Below, piece by piece: positions 1-7,765 of a stretch of 10,483 nt of DNA. A program made the translations under genes and the position numbers. Within the stretch, counting starts at the first letter, position 1; each line of letters opens with the position of its first letter. The stretch is taken from NCBI GenBank assembly GCA_947463105.1, contig CANHSD010000094.1, positions 1-10,483 of the forward strand, written 5' to 3'. The notes beneath the pieces were generated by a model that saw only the letters and a program-made list of their open reading frames with translations, was not told where the DNA came from and made no database searches. This stretch comes from Chitinophagaceae bacterium (lineage in GTDB: Bacteria > Bacteroidota > Bacteroidia > Chitinophagales > Chitinophagaceae).

Positions 1-3000
1 GCCAGGAAAATCAATATTGCTTTTTCCAACGGTCATGAGTGCTTCGGCTTTTTGTGGATTGGCCTCAAAATTTTTCAACTCAGCCAGGTACATTTCTTTC
101 ATCAATTGCTGTTCCTTGTTGTTGGGTTTGCGTCCTGTGATCAAGCGAAACCCAAACATCAACTGGCTTTCAATACTGGCACCACCTTCTCGGATCATCC
201 TGGCACCCACATGCCTTGAGGCTTCAACAATCTGGGGATCGTTCAGCATGGCAAGGGATTGCATGGGTGAACTGGAAACAGGTCTCCGCACCAAACATAC
301 CGACCTGTCAGAGGCATCAAAGATCTGCATAAAGGGCACAACACTTGTTCGCTTTCTCACCGTATAAATGCTTTTCCTGTATAGGTCTTCTCCTTCAGAT
401 AAAATATATTGATACCGCCAAACCTTATCGCTCAAGGCATCCCACAACCCTTCAGGCTGATAAGGATAAACACTTTTGCCACCGACCTTGTTGGAAAGCA
501 ATCCCGCCACTGCAAGCGCATTGTCGCGCAGCATTTCAGCAGGATAACGATAACGGGGACTCCTTGTAAGGAGAGCATTGTTTGGATCGCTTTTCATTAC
601 AGCAGGATCTGCCAACGAGGATTGCTGATAGGTTGCACTCATGAACATGTATTTCATGAATGCCTTTGTATCCCATTTGTTTTTCATGTAGTATACCGCT
701 AGATGATCCAACAATTCAGGATGGGTGGGCATGGCACCCTGGTTGCCAAAATCATCAGAAGTTGAAACCAATCCCTTGCCAAAAACCAATTGCCACATCC
801 TGTTCACCGCAACCCTGGAGGTCAATGGATTTTTATCATCAAACATCCATTGTGCAAGGCCCAACCTGTTTTTCGGAAGTCCTTTGGGGAAAGGCATGAT
901 GGCTGCAGGTGTTGAGGGTTCGACCGTATCCCCGTAACTATCGTACACGCCACGCAGCAATACACGGGTGTTTCTGGGCTTGGGAAGATCTCCCATCACC
1001 ATGACTTCCTTGACGGAATCATACAGATCGCAGAGTGATTTTCTGGTTTGTTCCAAGGGGCTCAACAAAGTATCGATGCTTCTTTTCGGAGGCAGGCTAA
1101 CGGTCTTAAGTGCTTGCAAATAGGCGATTTCAGACGAAGTCAACAGATTGTTGAAAATCTGAAACTCATCCACCTCTCCCCTTGGCATGGACCTGTCAAG
1201 CACACGCTTTCCAAAATTGAATCCTGAATGTTTTCCCTTGTGAATACTGTAGTACTGGCGGATATGCTTTACCAGGTGATCGTATTCAATTTTGGTCGCC
1301 GTCTTCTTCCCATTCAGATAAATCGAGACACCTGCAGCCTTGCTGGTTCCATCATAGTTGATGGCCACATGATGCCATTCATTGGCCTTCAATTTTTCTG
1401 TGCTGATGACACTGATGGCATCGTGTGGGAAAGAATGGCTCAACCGAAAATTCAATTGGTTGTCTTTCAACAAGAGATCATATCCCTGATAACCATAACG
1501 GTGGTGCTCTGCATGATAAAAAACCGTAGCCAGTGGATATTGCTCTGGAACCTTCAACCAAAGGCTGAAGGAGAAAGGTTCATACCGTTCAAAATACCCC
1601 ACCTTGTATGGAGGAAAAGCCAAGTAGGTTTCATCATTGTATTTGAGTGAGTTCCCAACCACGCCCGTTCCAAACTCCGCCTTGCTGAAACGTGCGCTGT
1701 TGACTGGATCAGCCTCGTTGACAAAAACTTCAGTTTTGGGATCAATCTTTTTGGTGCGATCAAAATTCAACTTTGCATGGAGCTTTTGACCAAGAGAAAC
1801 AGCGATTTCTTTTTCCTCCTGTTTCAATTGATTGGCTTCAATGCTCCGCAACCTTTCAGTTTCCATTTTTTCCATGGCCCTCAGCTTCTGTTGCAATTGG
1901 CTGATTTGTGCATCGTCTTTTGATGATGTCAGCAACAAGGTTGGCCCCGGCACTACATTGTCATCACCATAATTGGGACCACCTTTTTCAAAAGTACTGT
2001 TGAAAAAAGCATACATCGAATAATAATCCTTCTGGCTGATCGGATCATATTTGTGGTCATGGCATTTTGCACAACCAACCGTCATGGCCATGACAGCAGT
2101 GCCCAAGGTATTGGTGCGGTCAACCACATATTCCACGCGATACTCTTCATCAATAATACCTGCTTCAGAGTTTTGTTTGTGGTTCCGGTTGAAGCCGGTG
2201 GCAAGGATTTGTTCCTTGGTGGGATTGGGCAAAAGATCTCCTGCATATTGCCAGGTGATGAAATCATTGAAGGGAAGATTACGGTTGTAGGCACTGATGA
2301 CCCAATCTCTCCAGGGGCTCATTTCTCGGTGCTTGTCATCAAGGTATCCATGGCTGTCTGCAAACCTTGCCACATCCAGCCAGTAGGCCGCCATTCGCTC
2401 TCCATAGTGGTGGGAAGCCAGGTACCGGTCAACCAATTTTTCATATGCTTTTGGATCAGTATCCTTCAGGAAGGCATCCACCTCCTTGACATCCGGAGCG
2501 ATGCCCCTGATGTCAAAACTGAGCCTGCGGATCAAGGTTTCCTTGTCCGCTTGTTTGGCAGGTGCTAAACCAGCACGCTCTATCGCATCCAGGGTGAAAT
2601 GATCAATATCATTCTTGACCCAGGCCCTATTTTCCACTGAAGGGACTGACACCGATTTCAACGGAGCAAAGGCCCAATGTTTTTTATATTCCGCACCCTG
2701 CTTAACCCATTTTACCAACACGGCTTTTTCATATGCAGAGAGCTCAAGGTGTGACTCAGGAGATGGCATGACATAGTCTGCATCTTCGCTAAGGATCCGC
2801 TTCACCAATTCACTTTTGGAAAGACTTCCCGGTGCAATGGCTTTCAAACCAGACTCAGTCACTTTGCTGTAGGCGAAAGATGCGATATCCAACCGCAGGT
2901 CAGCCTTCTGTTTCTTCGCATCCGGACCATGACAGGAGAAGCATTTGTCGGAAAGTATTTTTTTAACATGCACATTATAATCAATGTCTTCAGGAAGGGA

Positions 3001-3090
3001 TTCGTAGGCCTCAGCCACTTCCTTTGGAAGTTCGGTATTGTCACAACCGAAAAGCAGCAATGCGAGAAATATGATGAGGATTCCTCTCAT
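1..3090 (-). CDS. PSCyt1-DUF1549-LamG-DUF1553 (PSD1-type) cytochrome-like lipoprotein, C-terminus cut by window edge
   Basis: The frame is open for 1030 codons from the ATG at 3090 to the left edge. No stop is reached; by family comparison perhaps 30-40 residues are missing. The N-terminus is a lipoprotein signal with lipobox LLFGC (Cys16), so the mature protein should be membrane-anchored and periplasmic or exported. Domains in order: a PSCyt1 c-type cytochrome-like domain with CFSCH at 50-54; DUF1549/PSCyt2 from about 163 to 365, with a second heme-like motif CAKCH at 340-344 followed by DHKYDP; a predicted coiled coil at about 392-435; a LamG/concanavalin-like insert at about 440-650 (SLWLKVP, NEWHHVA, YLNGKK, VDEFQIF); DUF1553/PSD1 from about 690 on (NRLGLAQWM at 741, SRVAVNRMW, ATYQQSS near 819). 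The family is abundant in Planctomycetota and also occurs in Bacteroidota; its activity is unknown, though heme redox chemistry coupled to glycan use has been supposed. It is divergent from the glycan operon. The start is the only in-frame ATG that precedes the signal peptide. Confidence 0.93.
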   Translation of the reverse strand, partial: MRGILIIFLALLLFGCDNTELPKEVAEAYESLPEDIDYNVHVKKILSDKCFSCHGPDAKKQKADLRLDIASFAYSKVTESGLKAIAPGSLSKSELVKRILSEDADYVMPSPESHLELSAYEKAVLVKWVKQGAEYKKHWAFAPLKSVSVPSVENRAWVKNDIDHFTLDAIERAGLAPAKQADKETLIRRLSFDIRGIAPDVKEVDAFLKDTDPKAYEKLVDRYLASHHYGERMAAYWLDVARFADSHGYLDDKHREMSPWRDWVISAYNRNLPFNDFITWQYAGDLLPNPTKEQILATGFNRNHKQNSEAGIIDEEYRVEYVVDRTNTLGTAVMAMTVGCAKCHDHKYDPISQKDYYSMYAFFNSTFEKGGPNYGDDNVVPGPTLLLTSSKDDAQISQLQQKLRAMEKMETERLRSIEANQLKQEEKEIAVSLGQKLHAKLNFDRTKKIDPKTEVFVNEADPVNSARFSKAEFGTGVVGNSLKYNDETYLAFPPYKVGYFERYEPFSFSLWLKVPEQYPLATVFYHAEHHRYGYQGYDLLLKDNQLNFRLSHSFPHDAISVISTEKLKANEWHHVAINYDGTSKAAGVSIYLNGKKTATKIEYDHLVKHIRQYYSIHKGKHSGFNFGKRVLDRSMPRGEVDEFQIFNNLLTSSEIAYLQALKTVSLPPKRSIDTLLSPLEQTRKSLCDLYDSVKEVMVMGDLPKPRNTRVLLRGVYDSYGDTVEPSTPAAIMPFPKGLPKNRLGLAQWMFDDKNPLTSRVAVNRMWQLVFGKGLVSTSDDFGNQGAMPTHPELLDHLAVYYMKNKWDTKAFMKYMFMSATYQQSSLADPAVMKSDPNNALLTRSPRYRYPAEMLRDNALAVAGLLSNKVGGKSVYPYQPEGLWDALSDKVWRYQYILSEGEDLYRKSIYTVRKRTSVVPFMQIFDASDRSVCLVRRPVSSSPMQSLAMLNDPQIVEASRHVGARMIREGGASIESQLMFGFRLITGRKPNNKEQQLMKEMYLAELKNFEANPQKAEALMTVGKSNIDFPG

Positions 3091-3110
3091 GGGAATACAT
3101 TTATGATCGT

Positions 3111-3226
3111 GTAAATTTACCCTTTAGGCCTGCATTGCCAAGGCAATAACAAGAGCCACTTTGTATACTATTTTAGCATTGGCTTAGTACGAGTATTAGT
3201 TTTATGTAATTTACTCTAATTTACCC
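3111..3226. repeat. Repeated TAATTTAC / GTAAATTTAC motif in the divergent promoter
   Basis: Three related copies occur in the intergenic gap: the perfect palindrome GTAAATTTAC (3111-3120, followed by CC), GTAATTTAC (3206-3214) and CTAATTTACCC (3216-3226). The last two have their TAATTTAC cores exactly 10 bp apart (3207-3214 and 3217-3224), about one helical turn. The outer copies flank the two start sites, at about 21 bp from each ATG. This could be a regulator site or overlapping promoter -7 elements. In AT-rich DNA, chance recurrence is also possible. Confidence 0.35.
3134..3147. promoter_or_regulatory. 14-bp inverted repeat, candidate operator
   Basis: ATTGCC-AA-GGCAAT has two perfect 6-bp arms around a 2-bp spacer. 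It lies in the divergent promoter gap and overlaps the putative -33 element of the minus-strand promoter. It has the size and symmetry of a binding site for a dimeric repressor or activator. No regulator gene is in the window to pair with it. A 14-bp palindrome can occur by chance in a 155-bp gap, so the functional claim is tentative. Confidence 0.35.
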
Positions 3227-3245
3227 AAATCCAAAAACGAATTTC

Positions 3246-5462
3246 ATGCACAGAAAATACCTCAGGTTGATATGGATGATGCTCGCCATCGGCTGCTTCG
3301 AAACCCAGGCACAATCGATACATGTGAGTCCTAAAGGAAGTGATAAAAACCCGGGTACTAAAGAAAAACCCGTTGCCAGCCTGATGGCTGCCAGAACCCT
3401 GGTCAGGAACCATAAAAAAACAAAAGGACTGCCCAAAGGCGGGCTCAACGTGATCATCCATGGAGGCATTTATGACCTTCAGGAAACCTTCCAGCTTACA
3501 GAAGAAGATGCAGGCCCCATCACGTGGTCTGCAGCAGCAGGGGAAAAGGTCAACATCACCGGTGGAAAAACAATCAAACCCGGGAAATTCAGCAAGGTAA
3601 TGGACAAGGCCATTTTGAACAGGCTTGAAAAAAATGCCATCGGAAATGTATGGCAGGCAGACCTGAAGGCCGAGGGCATCAAGAACCTGGGCAACCACCG
3701 ACAGTACGGACATGCCCTTCCTGTTGTGCCTGCAACACTGGAACTCTTCTACAATGGAGAACCCATGACCCTTTCAAGGTATCCCAACAAAGGCGCCATG
3801 AAAATCGGTAAAGTATCCGATCCGGGATCAGTGCCACGCACTGGCGACAAATCCAATCGGGGGGCGCTGTTCGCTTATACTGACAGCAGACATAAAAAAT
3901 GGGTTGGGCAACAGAATATCTGGATTCAGGGAACACTCAATTATGGTTTTGGGGATGACTATAACCCGATTGAATTCATCGACACCATTGCTGGACAGGT
4001 CAAACTCAAGAAACCACATCTCTATGGCGTTGGTGCAGGAAAAGATTTTCAGGAATATGTGGCCATCAATATACTTGAAGAACTGGACAGCCCAGGAGAA
4101 TGGTATATTGATGAAACATCAGGAATCCTCTACTTCTGGCCACCCACTGACATGAAGGATGCCCTGATACAGGTTTCCATCTTGGAAGATCCCATCATCG
4201 CACTGGAAGGCACTGAGCACGTAACACTCAGGGGGCTTACCATTGAAGCGGGCAGGGGAATCGGCGTGTACATTGAGCGCAGCAACCATACCCTTGTTGC
4301 CGGCTGCACCGTAAGAAATGTGGGTACATCAGGAATTTTCATGGGCCAGGGTGCAAAACTGCTGGATGAAAACAGTTCAGTCGATGATTATAAGGGAGAA
4401 CCACAGTCCAGGCAGATAGGAAGTTTTCAAAATCATATCTACAAGAACAATGCCTGGAACAGAAATGCCGGCAGCAACAATGGCGTGCTGAGTTGTGATG
4501 TGTACAATACCGGAAGTGGTGGAATCTACATCAGTGGAGGTGATAAGAAAACCCTGACCAAGGGAAACAGCTATGCTGAAAACTGTAGGGTATACAACTA
4601 TACCAGGAGAAATAAATTCACATGGGCAGGCATCCGGGTGGATGGATGTGGCAACAGGATTTCACACAATGAGATTTTCAATTCAGACTGGCATGGCATC
4701 TTTGTGCATGGAAACGATCACCTGTTCGAATACAATTATATCCATGATGTAACCCTCAATTCAAATGATACCTCACCCTGGTACATCGGCAGGAATCCAA
4801 GTGACAGGGGAAATATTATCCGGTATAACTTTCTTGATAATTGTGGTAATCCGAACAGGATGACCATGGGCATCTATTGTGATGACTCATCAACTGATGT
4901 CTATGTATATGGAAATGTTTTCAACAACATGAAAACCGACCATGGCGTGCTTTTCAGCAATGCAGGATGGGACCTGGTGATGAAAAACAATATTGTGATC
5001 AACCCGATTGCGCACACCGCGGTAGTTTCTGCACTTTGGTATACCTGGGCTGCACCACAAGCAAAGGAAATGTTCGGAAAGAACGGACTCTTGAGAAAGC
5101 GGTTGGAGCAAGAGATTGATTTCAGGTCTCCGCCATATTCAACACGCTATCCCACGTTGCTTCCTTATCTTGATGAAATTGTTGAAGGGAAAGAGTGGCA
5201 GGGTATGCGCGCAAGGGGCAATATGCTGGAAGGAAATCTGATTGTTGGGGGACCAGAAAACCCAATCAAATTACTGGGTGGACAACATGCACAGATGGAA
5301 GGCAAAAACAATTGGGTAACCAAAGAAGATCCCGGATTTGTAGACATGAAGAACAAGAACTTCAACCTGAAAGCAGATGCAAAGGTTTACAAAATGATTC
5401 CTGGTTTTGAACCCATCCCATTTGACAAGATGGGAACCTACAAGGATGCTTACCGAAAATAA
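3246..5462 (+). CDS. Secreted right-handed parallel beta-helix protein, candidate polysaccharide-active enzyme
   Basis: The 738-residue protein opens with a signal peptide; the likely cut is after TQA (residue 22), leaving Gln at +1. A poorer lipobox-like AIGC (Cys17) means lipoprotein anchoring cannot be ruled out. The mature start, IHVSPKGSDKNPGT (25-38), is the usual beginning of DUF1565/pectate-lyase-like beta-helix enzymes. A jelly-roll-like segment follows (LFYNGEPMTLSRYPNKG, about 180-200), then beta-helix coils from about 330 to 600 rich in N-x-I/V repeats. The segment with DRGN (520-523), IRYN and IYCDDSS (DD at 546-547) is strongly conserved in this kind of protein and probably forms the catalytic or metal site. 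The overall layout resembles GH141-type proteins, but I cannot fix a CAZy family. The active compartment is probably the periplasm or outer surface. It is first in a tight operon: 6 bp separate it from the next start. No Shine-Dalgarno sequence is seen; the ATG is chosen because it directly precedes the signal peptide. Confidence 0.9.
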   Translation: MHRKYLRLIWMMLAIGCFETQAQSIHVSPKGSDKNPGTKEKPVASLMAARTLVRNHKKTKGLPKGGLNVIIHGGIYDLQETFQLTEEDAGPITWSAAAGEKVNITGGKTIKPGKFSKVMDKAILNRLEKNAIGNVWQADLKAEGIKNLGNHRQYGHALPVVPATLELFYNGEPMTLSRYPNKGAMKIGKVSDPGSVPRTGDKSNRGALFAYTDSRHKKWVGQQNIWIQGTLNYGFGDDYNPIEFIDTIAGQVKLKKPHLYGVGAGKDFQEYVAINILEELDSPGEWYIDETSGILYFWPPTDMKDALIQVSILEDPIIALEGTEHVTLRGLTIEAGRGIGVYIERSNHTLVAGCTVRNVGTSGIFMGQGAKLLDENSSVDDYKGEPQSRQIGSFQNHIYKNNAWNRNAGSNNGVLSCDVYNTGSGGIYISGGDKKTLTKGNSYAENCRVYNYTRRNKFTWAGIRVDGCGNRISHNEIFNSDWHGIFVHGNDHLFEYNYIHDVTLNSNDTSPWYIGRNPSDRGNIIRYNFLDNCGNPNRMTMGIYCDDSSTDVYVYGNVFNNMKTDHGVLFSNAGWDLVMKNNIVINPIAHTAVVSALWYTWAAPQAKEMFGKNGLLRKRLEQEIDFRSPPYSTRYPTLLPYLDEIVEGKEWQGMRARGNMLEGNLIVGGPENPIKLLGGQHAQMEGKNNWVTKEDPGFVDMKNKNFNLKADAKVYKMIPGFEPIPFDKMGTYKDAYRK

Positions 5463-5468
5463 AAGCAT

Positions 5469-7724
5469 ATGACAAGACACAAGCTGCATCGATGCTTTCT
5501 GGGAATACTCTTATTGCTGAATGCCATTGGCGGAAAGGCACAAAACAATATTGAACCATACAATGTAAGGTGGACAAGCCAAAGCATCAATTCCTCGGGA
5601 TCCATGCCCATGGGCAATGGTGATATTGGTGCCAATCTCTGGGTAGACCAGGAAGGTGTTTTGCAATTTTATATTTCAAAAACAGATAGCCATTCTGAGA
5701 TTGGCAGGCTCTTGAAGATTGGAAAAATAGCCATGCGGTTCAGCCCAAATATATTGGCTGAAAAAGAATTCACACAAACCCTGGACCTGGAAAAAGGCAT
5801 GATCAGGATCAGCGGAAAAAAAGAGGAGAAAATCATTGCAATCAACTGTTGGATTGATGCCAACAATCCAGTCATCCATGTTGAGGGCAATGCCAATTTC
5901 CCCTTGAGCATAGATGTCATCAACCAGCTGTGGCGGAAAGAACAAAGGCTGCTCACTGGAAACGAGCGTCATTCAGGATATGGAGTGACATTTAGGGATG
6001 AGCCATTTCTGTCAGAAAAAGATACAGTGCTTCAGTTCAACAATGCCATTGGATGGTGCCATGAAAACAAAAGTTCCATCTGGCAGATGAGCCTCGACAA
6101 CCAAAACATCAGTGCGTTCAATACCATTGGAAAAGATCCATTGTTAGGGCAAAGATTTGGCGCCATCGTTGGGGGAAAGGAATTCAAAAAAACCTCAGCC
6201 ATTCAACTTTCCACCATCGCACCCACAAAGCATTTTGCAATGTATGCAGTGGTACAAAAATCCAACAACCCATCCATCGATATCTGGAAACAAGCCATTG
6301 AGAAAAAGCTTGAAAAACCCATGAAATCTGCTACCGGAATGGATCTCAACAACCATCTTTCCTGGTGGAAGGCTTTTTGGAACAGGCACTATATCATCAT
6401 CAGTTCTGATTCGGCAAAAGAAAAAACATTTGACATCACGCAGGCATATACCCTGCAACGCTACATCAATGCCTGTGCCGGAAGAGGAGGATTGCCCATC
6501 AAATTCAATGGTTCCATTTTTACAGTTGACCTGAACGAAAACATGGGCAGCGGTAAAAAAGGTTTTGACGCAGACTACCGTGAATGGGGCGGTAATTTCT
6601 GGTTCCAGAATACAAGGCTGATTTACTGGACCATGTTGCATGCAGGAGATCACGAAATGATGAAACCTTTTTTTGACATGTACAGCAATGCATTGGCGCT
6701 GGCAAAATTCCGAACAAAAAAATACTTTAACCACGAAGGCGCCTATTTCCCTGAAACAATGACCCCATGGGGTTCTTACCTGATTGACAATTACGGATGG
6801 AACAGAAAAAACAAGCCTGACGGGATGTCGGATAATTTATACATCAGGTACTATTGGCAGGGCGGGCTGGAACTCTGTGCGATGATGTTTGACTACCTGG
6901 AATTCACAAAAGATTCGGCATATTTCAACAGCAAAGCGGTGCCCTTCATCAAGGAAATCATTGCCTTTTATGACAAGCATTATGCCCGTGATGAAAAAGG
7001 GAAATTGCAGATCACCCCTGCACAGTCGCTTGAAACCTATCAGGAAGGAGTAACCAATCCTGCACCAGAAATTGGCGGACTGCATTGGTGTCTTGATCAG
7101 ATTCTAATGAAACCTGGCTTGTTTGAAAGCGGTTTCCTGAACCAGAGCAAAAGATTCAAAAAAGAAATTCCTTCAATGCCCATCAGCGACTCTCTCGGAC
7201 AAAAAATCCTGCTCAGCGGTGAGAACCTTGGCAAAAGATTGAATATTGAAAACCCTGAACTCTATGCCGTATTCCCCTACAGAATATTTGGCGTTGGCAA
7301 GCCTGGGCTTCCCCTGGCCTTGAATACCTTTTCATTAAGGGGATACAAAAGCTGGCATGGTTGGCACCAGGACGCCATTCAGGCAGCCTTGCTTGGATTG
7401 ACTGCAGAGGCAAAGAAAATGGTAACATCCAATTTCACTGCAAAACAGAACAGCAGCAGGTTTCCTGCCTTCTGGGGCCCTAACTACGATTGGGTTCCAG
7501 ACCAAGACCATGGATCTGTTTCATCCCGGGCCCTGCAAAATATGCTGGTGCAAACCAATGGTGATGAGGTGCTGCTTTTTCCTGCATGGCCCAAAGAATG
7601 GAATGTAGAATTCAAAATACACATCCCTGGCAAAAAAACCATCGAGGGCAGTTATCATCAAGAAAGTGGGGTCAACATAAAAAACAAACCGGCAGGCATC
7701 AAAATAAAGACCTTGATCAATTGA
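5469..7724 (+). CDS. Secreted DUF5703 protein, probable (alpha/alpha)6-barrel glycosidase
   Basis: This is a 751-residue protein with a signal peptide cut most likely after GKA (residue 24), leaving Gln at +1. The N-terminal beta-sandwich is of DUF5703_N type: PMGNGDIGA at 47-55, then ISKTDSHSEIGRL. The middle looks like a six-hairpin glycosidase barrel (RYINACAGRGGLPIKFNGS, WGGNFWFQNTR with Asn381, PAQSLET with Glu522, GWHQDAIQAALLGL with Asp635). The C-terminus carries PDQDHGS (678-682) and LLFPAWPKEW (Pro705), as in sugar-hydrolase C-terminal sandwiches. The order of these motifs parallels GH95 alpha-L-fucosidases, so a hydrolytic role on a glycan is inferred; the family itself has no activity I can name. 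It starts 6 bp after the beta-helix gene and is surely cotranscribed with it. It is full length with no frame break. Family recognition is firm; enzymatic function is inference. Confidence 0.9.
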   Translation: MTRHKLHRCFLGILLLLNAIGGKAQNNIEPYNVRWTSQSINSSGSMPMGNGDIGANLWVDQEGVLQFYISKTDSHSEIGRLLKIGKIAMRFSPNILAEKEFTQTLDLEKGMIRISGKKEEKIIAINCWIDANNPVIHVEGNANFPLSIDVINQLWRKEQRLLTGNERHSGYGVTFRDEPFLSEKDTVLQFNNAIGWCHENKSSIWQMSLDNQNISAFNTIGKDPLLGQRFGAIVGGKEFKKTSAIQLSTIAPTKHFAMYAVVQKSNNPSIDIWKQAIEKKLEKPMKSATGMDLNNHLSWWKAFWNRHYIIISSDSAKEKTFDITQAYTLQRYINACAGRGGLPIKFNGSIFTVDLNENMGSGKKGFDADYREWGGNFWFQNTRLIYWTMLHAGDHEMMKPFFDMYSNALALAKFRTKKYFNHEGAYFPETMTPWGSYLIDNYGWNRKNKPDGMSDNLYIRYYWQGGLELCAMMFDYLEFTKDSAYFNSKAVPFIKEIIAFYDKHYARDEKGKLQITPAQSLETYQEGVTNPAPEIGGLHWCLDQILMKPGLFESGFLNQSKRFKKEIPSMPISDSLGQKILLSGENLGKRLNIENPELYAVFPYRIFGVGKPGLPLALNTFSLRGYKSWHGWHQDAIQAALLGLTAEAKKMVTSNFTAKQNSSRFPAFWGPNYDWVPDQDHGSVSSRALQNMLVQTNGDEVLLFPAWPKEWNVEFKIHIPGKKTIEGSYHQESGVNIKNKPAGIKIKTLIN

Positions 7725-7765
7725 TATCATCACATGTCCTTAGGGCATTTGTAAAAAACATTTGA
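7725..7765 (+). other. Short intra-operon spacer with weak hairpin
   Basis: This 41-bp spacer separates the DUF5703 and sulfatase genes. It holds a small hairpin (7734-7739 pairing with 7743-7748, six pairs including one G-U, 3-base loop), followed by TTTG and an A-run rather than a T-run, so it is not a convincing terminator. CATTTG occurs twice (7746-7751 and 7759-7764). The A-rich stretch just before the ATG fits a Bacteroidota-style leader. Read-through from the upstream genes is the simplest view. Confidence 0.4.

Larger units (their letters stand above)
3091..3245. promoter_or_regulatory. Divergent intergenic promoter region
   Basis: This 155-bp AT-rich gap separates the cytochrome-like gene (minus) from the beta-helix gene (plus), so both promoters should lie here. 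On the minus strand, TAAATTTA (3119 down to 3112) matches the Bacteroidota -7 element TAnnTTTG except at its last base. It is preceded at 19 bp by TTG (3141 down to 3139), a fit to the -33 element. On the plus strand, TAGTTTTA (3197-3204) has one mismatch to TAnnTTTG, but no well-spaced -33 element is seen. Neither start codon has a Shine-Dalgarno sequence, as is usual in this phylum. The promoter assignments are inference and weak; the existence of a divergent control region is well supported by gene layout. Confidence 0.6.

Noticed and set aside
1228..1650. Plus-strand open frame of 140 codons
   Set aside because: It is antisense to the LamG insert of the minus-strand gene and has no leader or recognisable motif.
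2053..2568. Plus-strand open frame of 171 codons
   Set aside because: It is antisense to the DUF1549 part of the cytochrome-like gene, whose minus-strand frame is open throughout and carries clear family motifs. The plus-strand translation has no recognisable domain.
3216..3713. Minus-strand open frame of 165 codons
   Set aside because: It is antisense to the start of the beta-helix gene, with a Cys/Phe-rich composition typical of a shadow frame.
6195..6734. Minus-strand open frame of 179 codons
   Set aside because: It is antisense to the well-supported DUF5703 gene. Its composition is Cys, Phe and His rich and it has no domain.
7734..7748. Possible terminator or attenuator before the plus-strand sulfatase gene
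   Set aside because: The stem has six pairs with one G-U and no U-tract. The short spacing argues for read-through.
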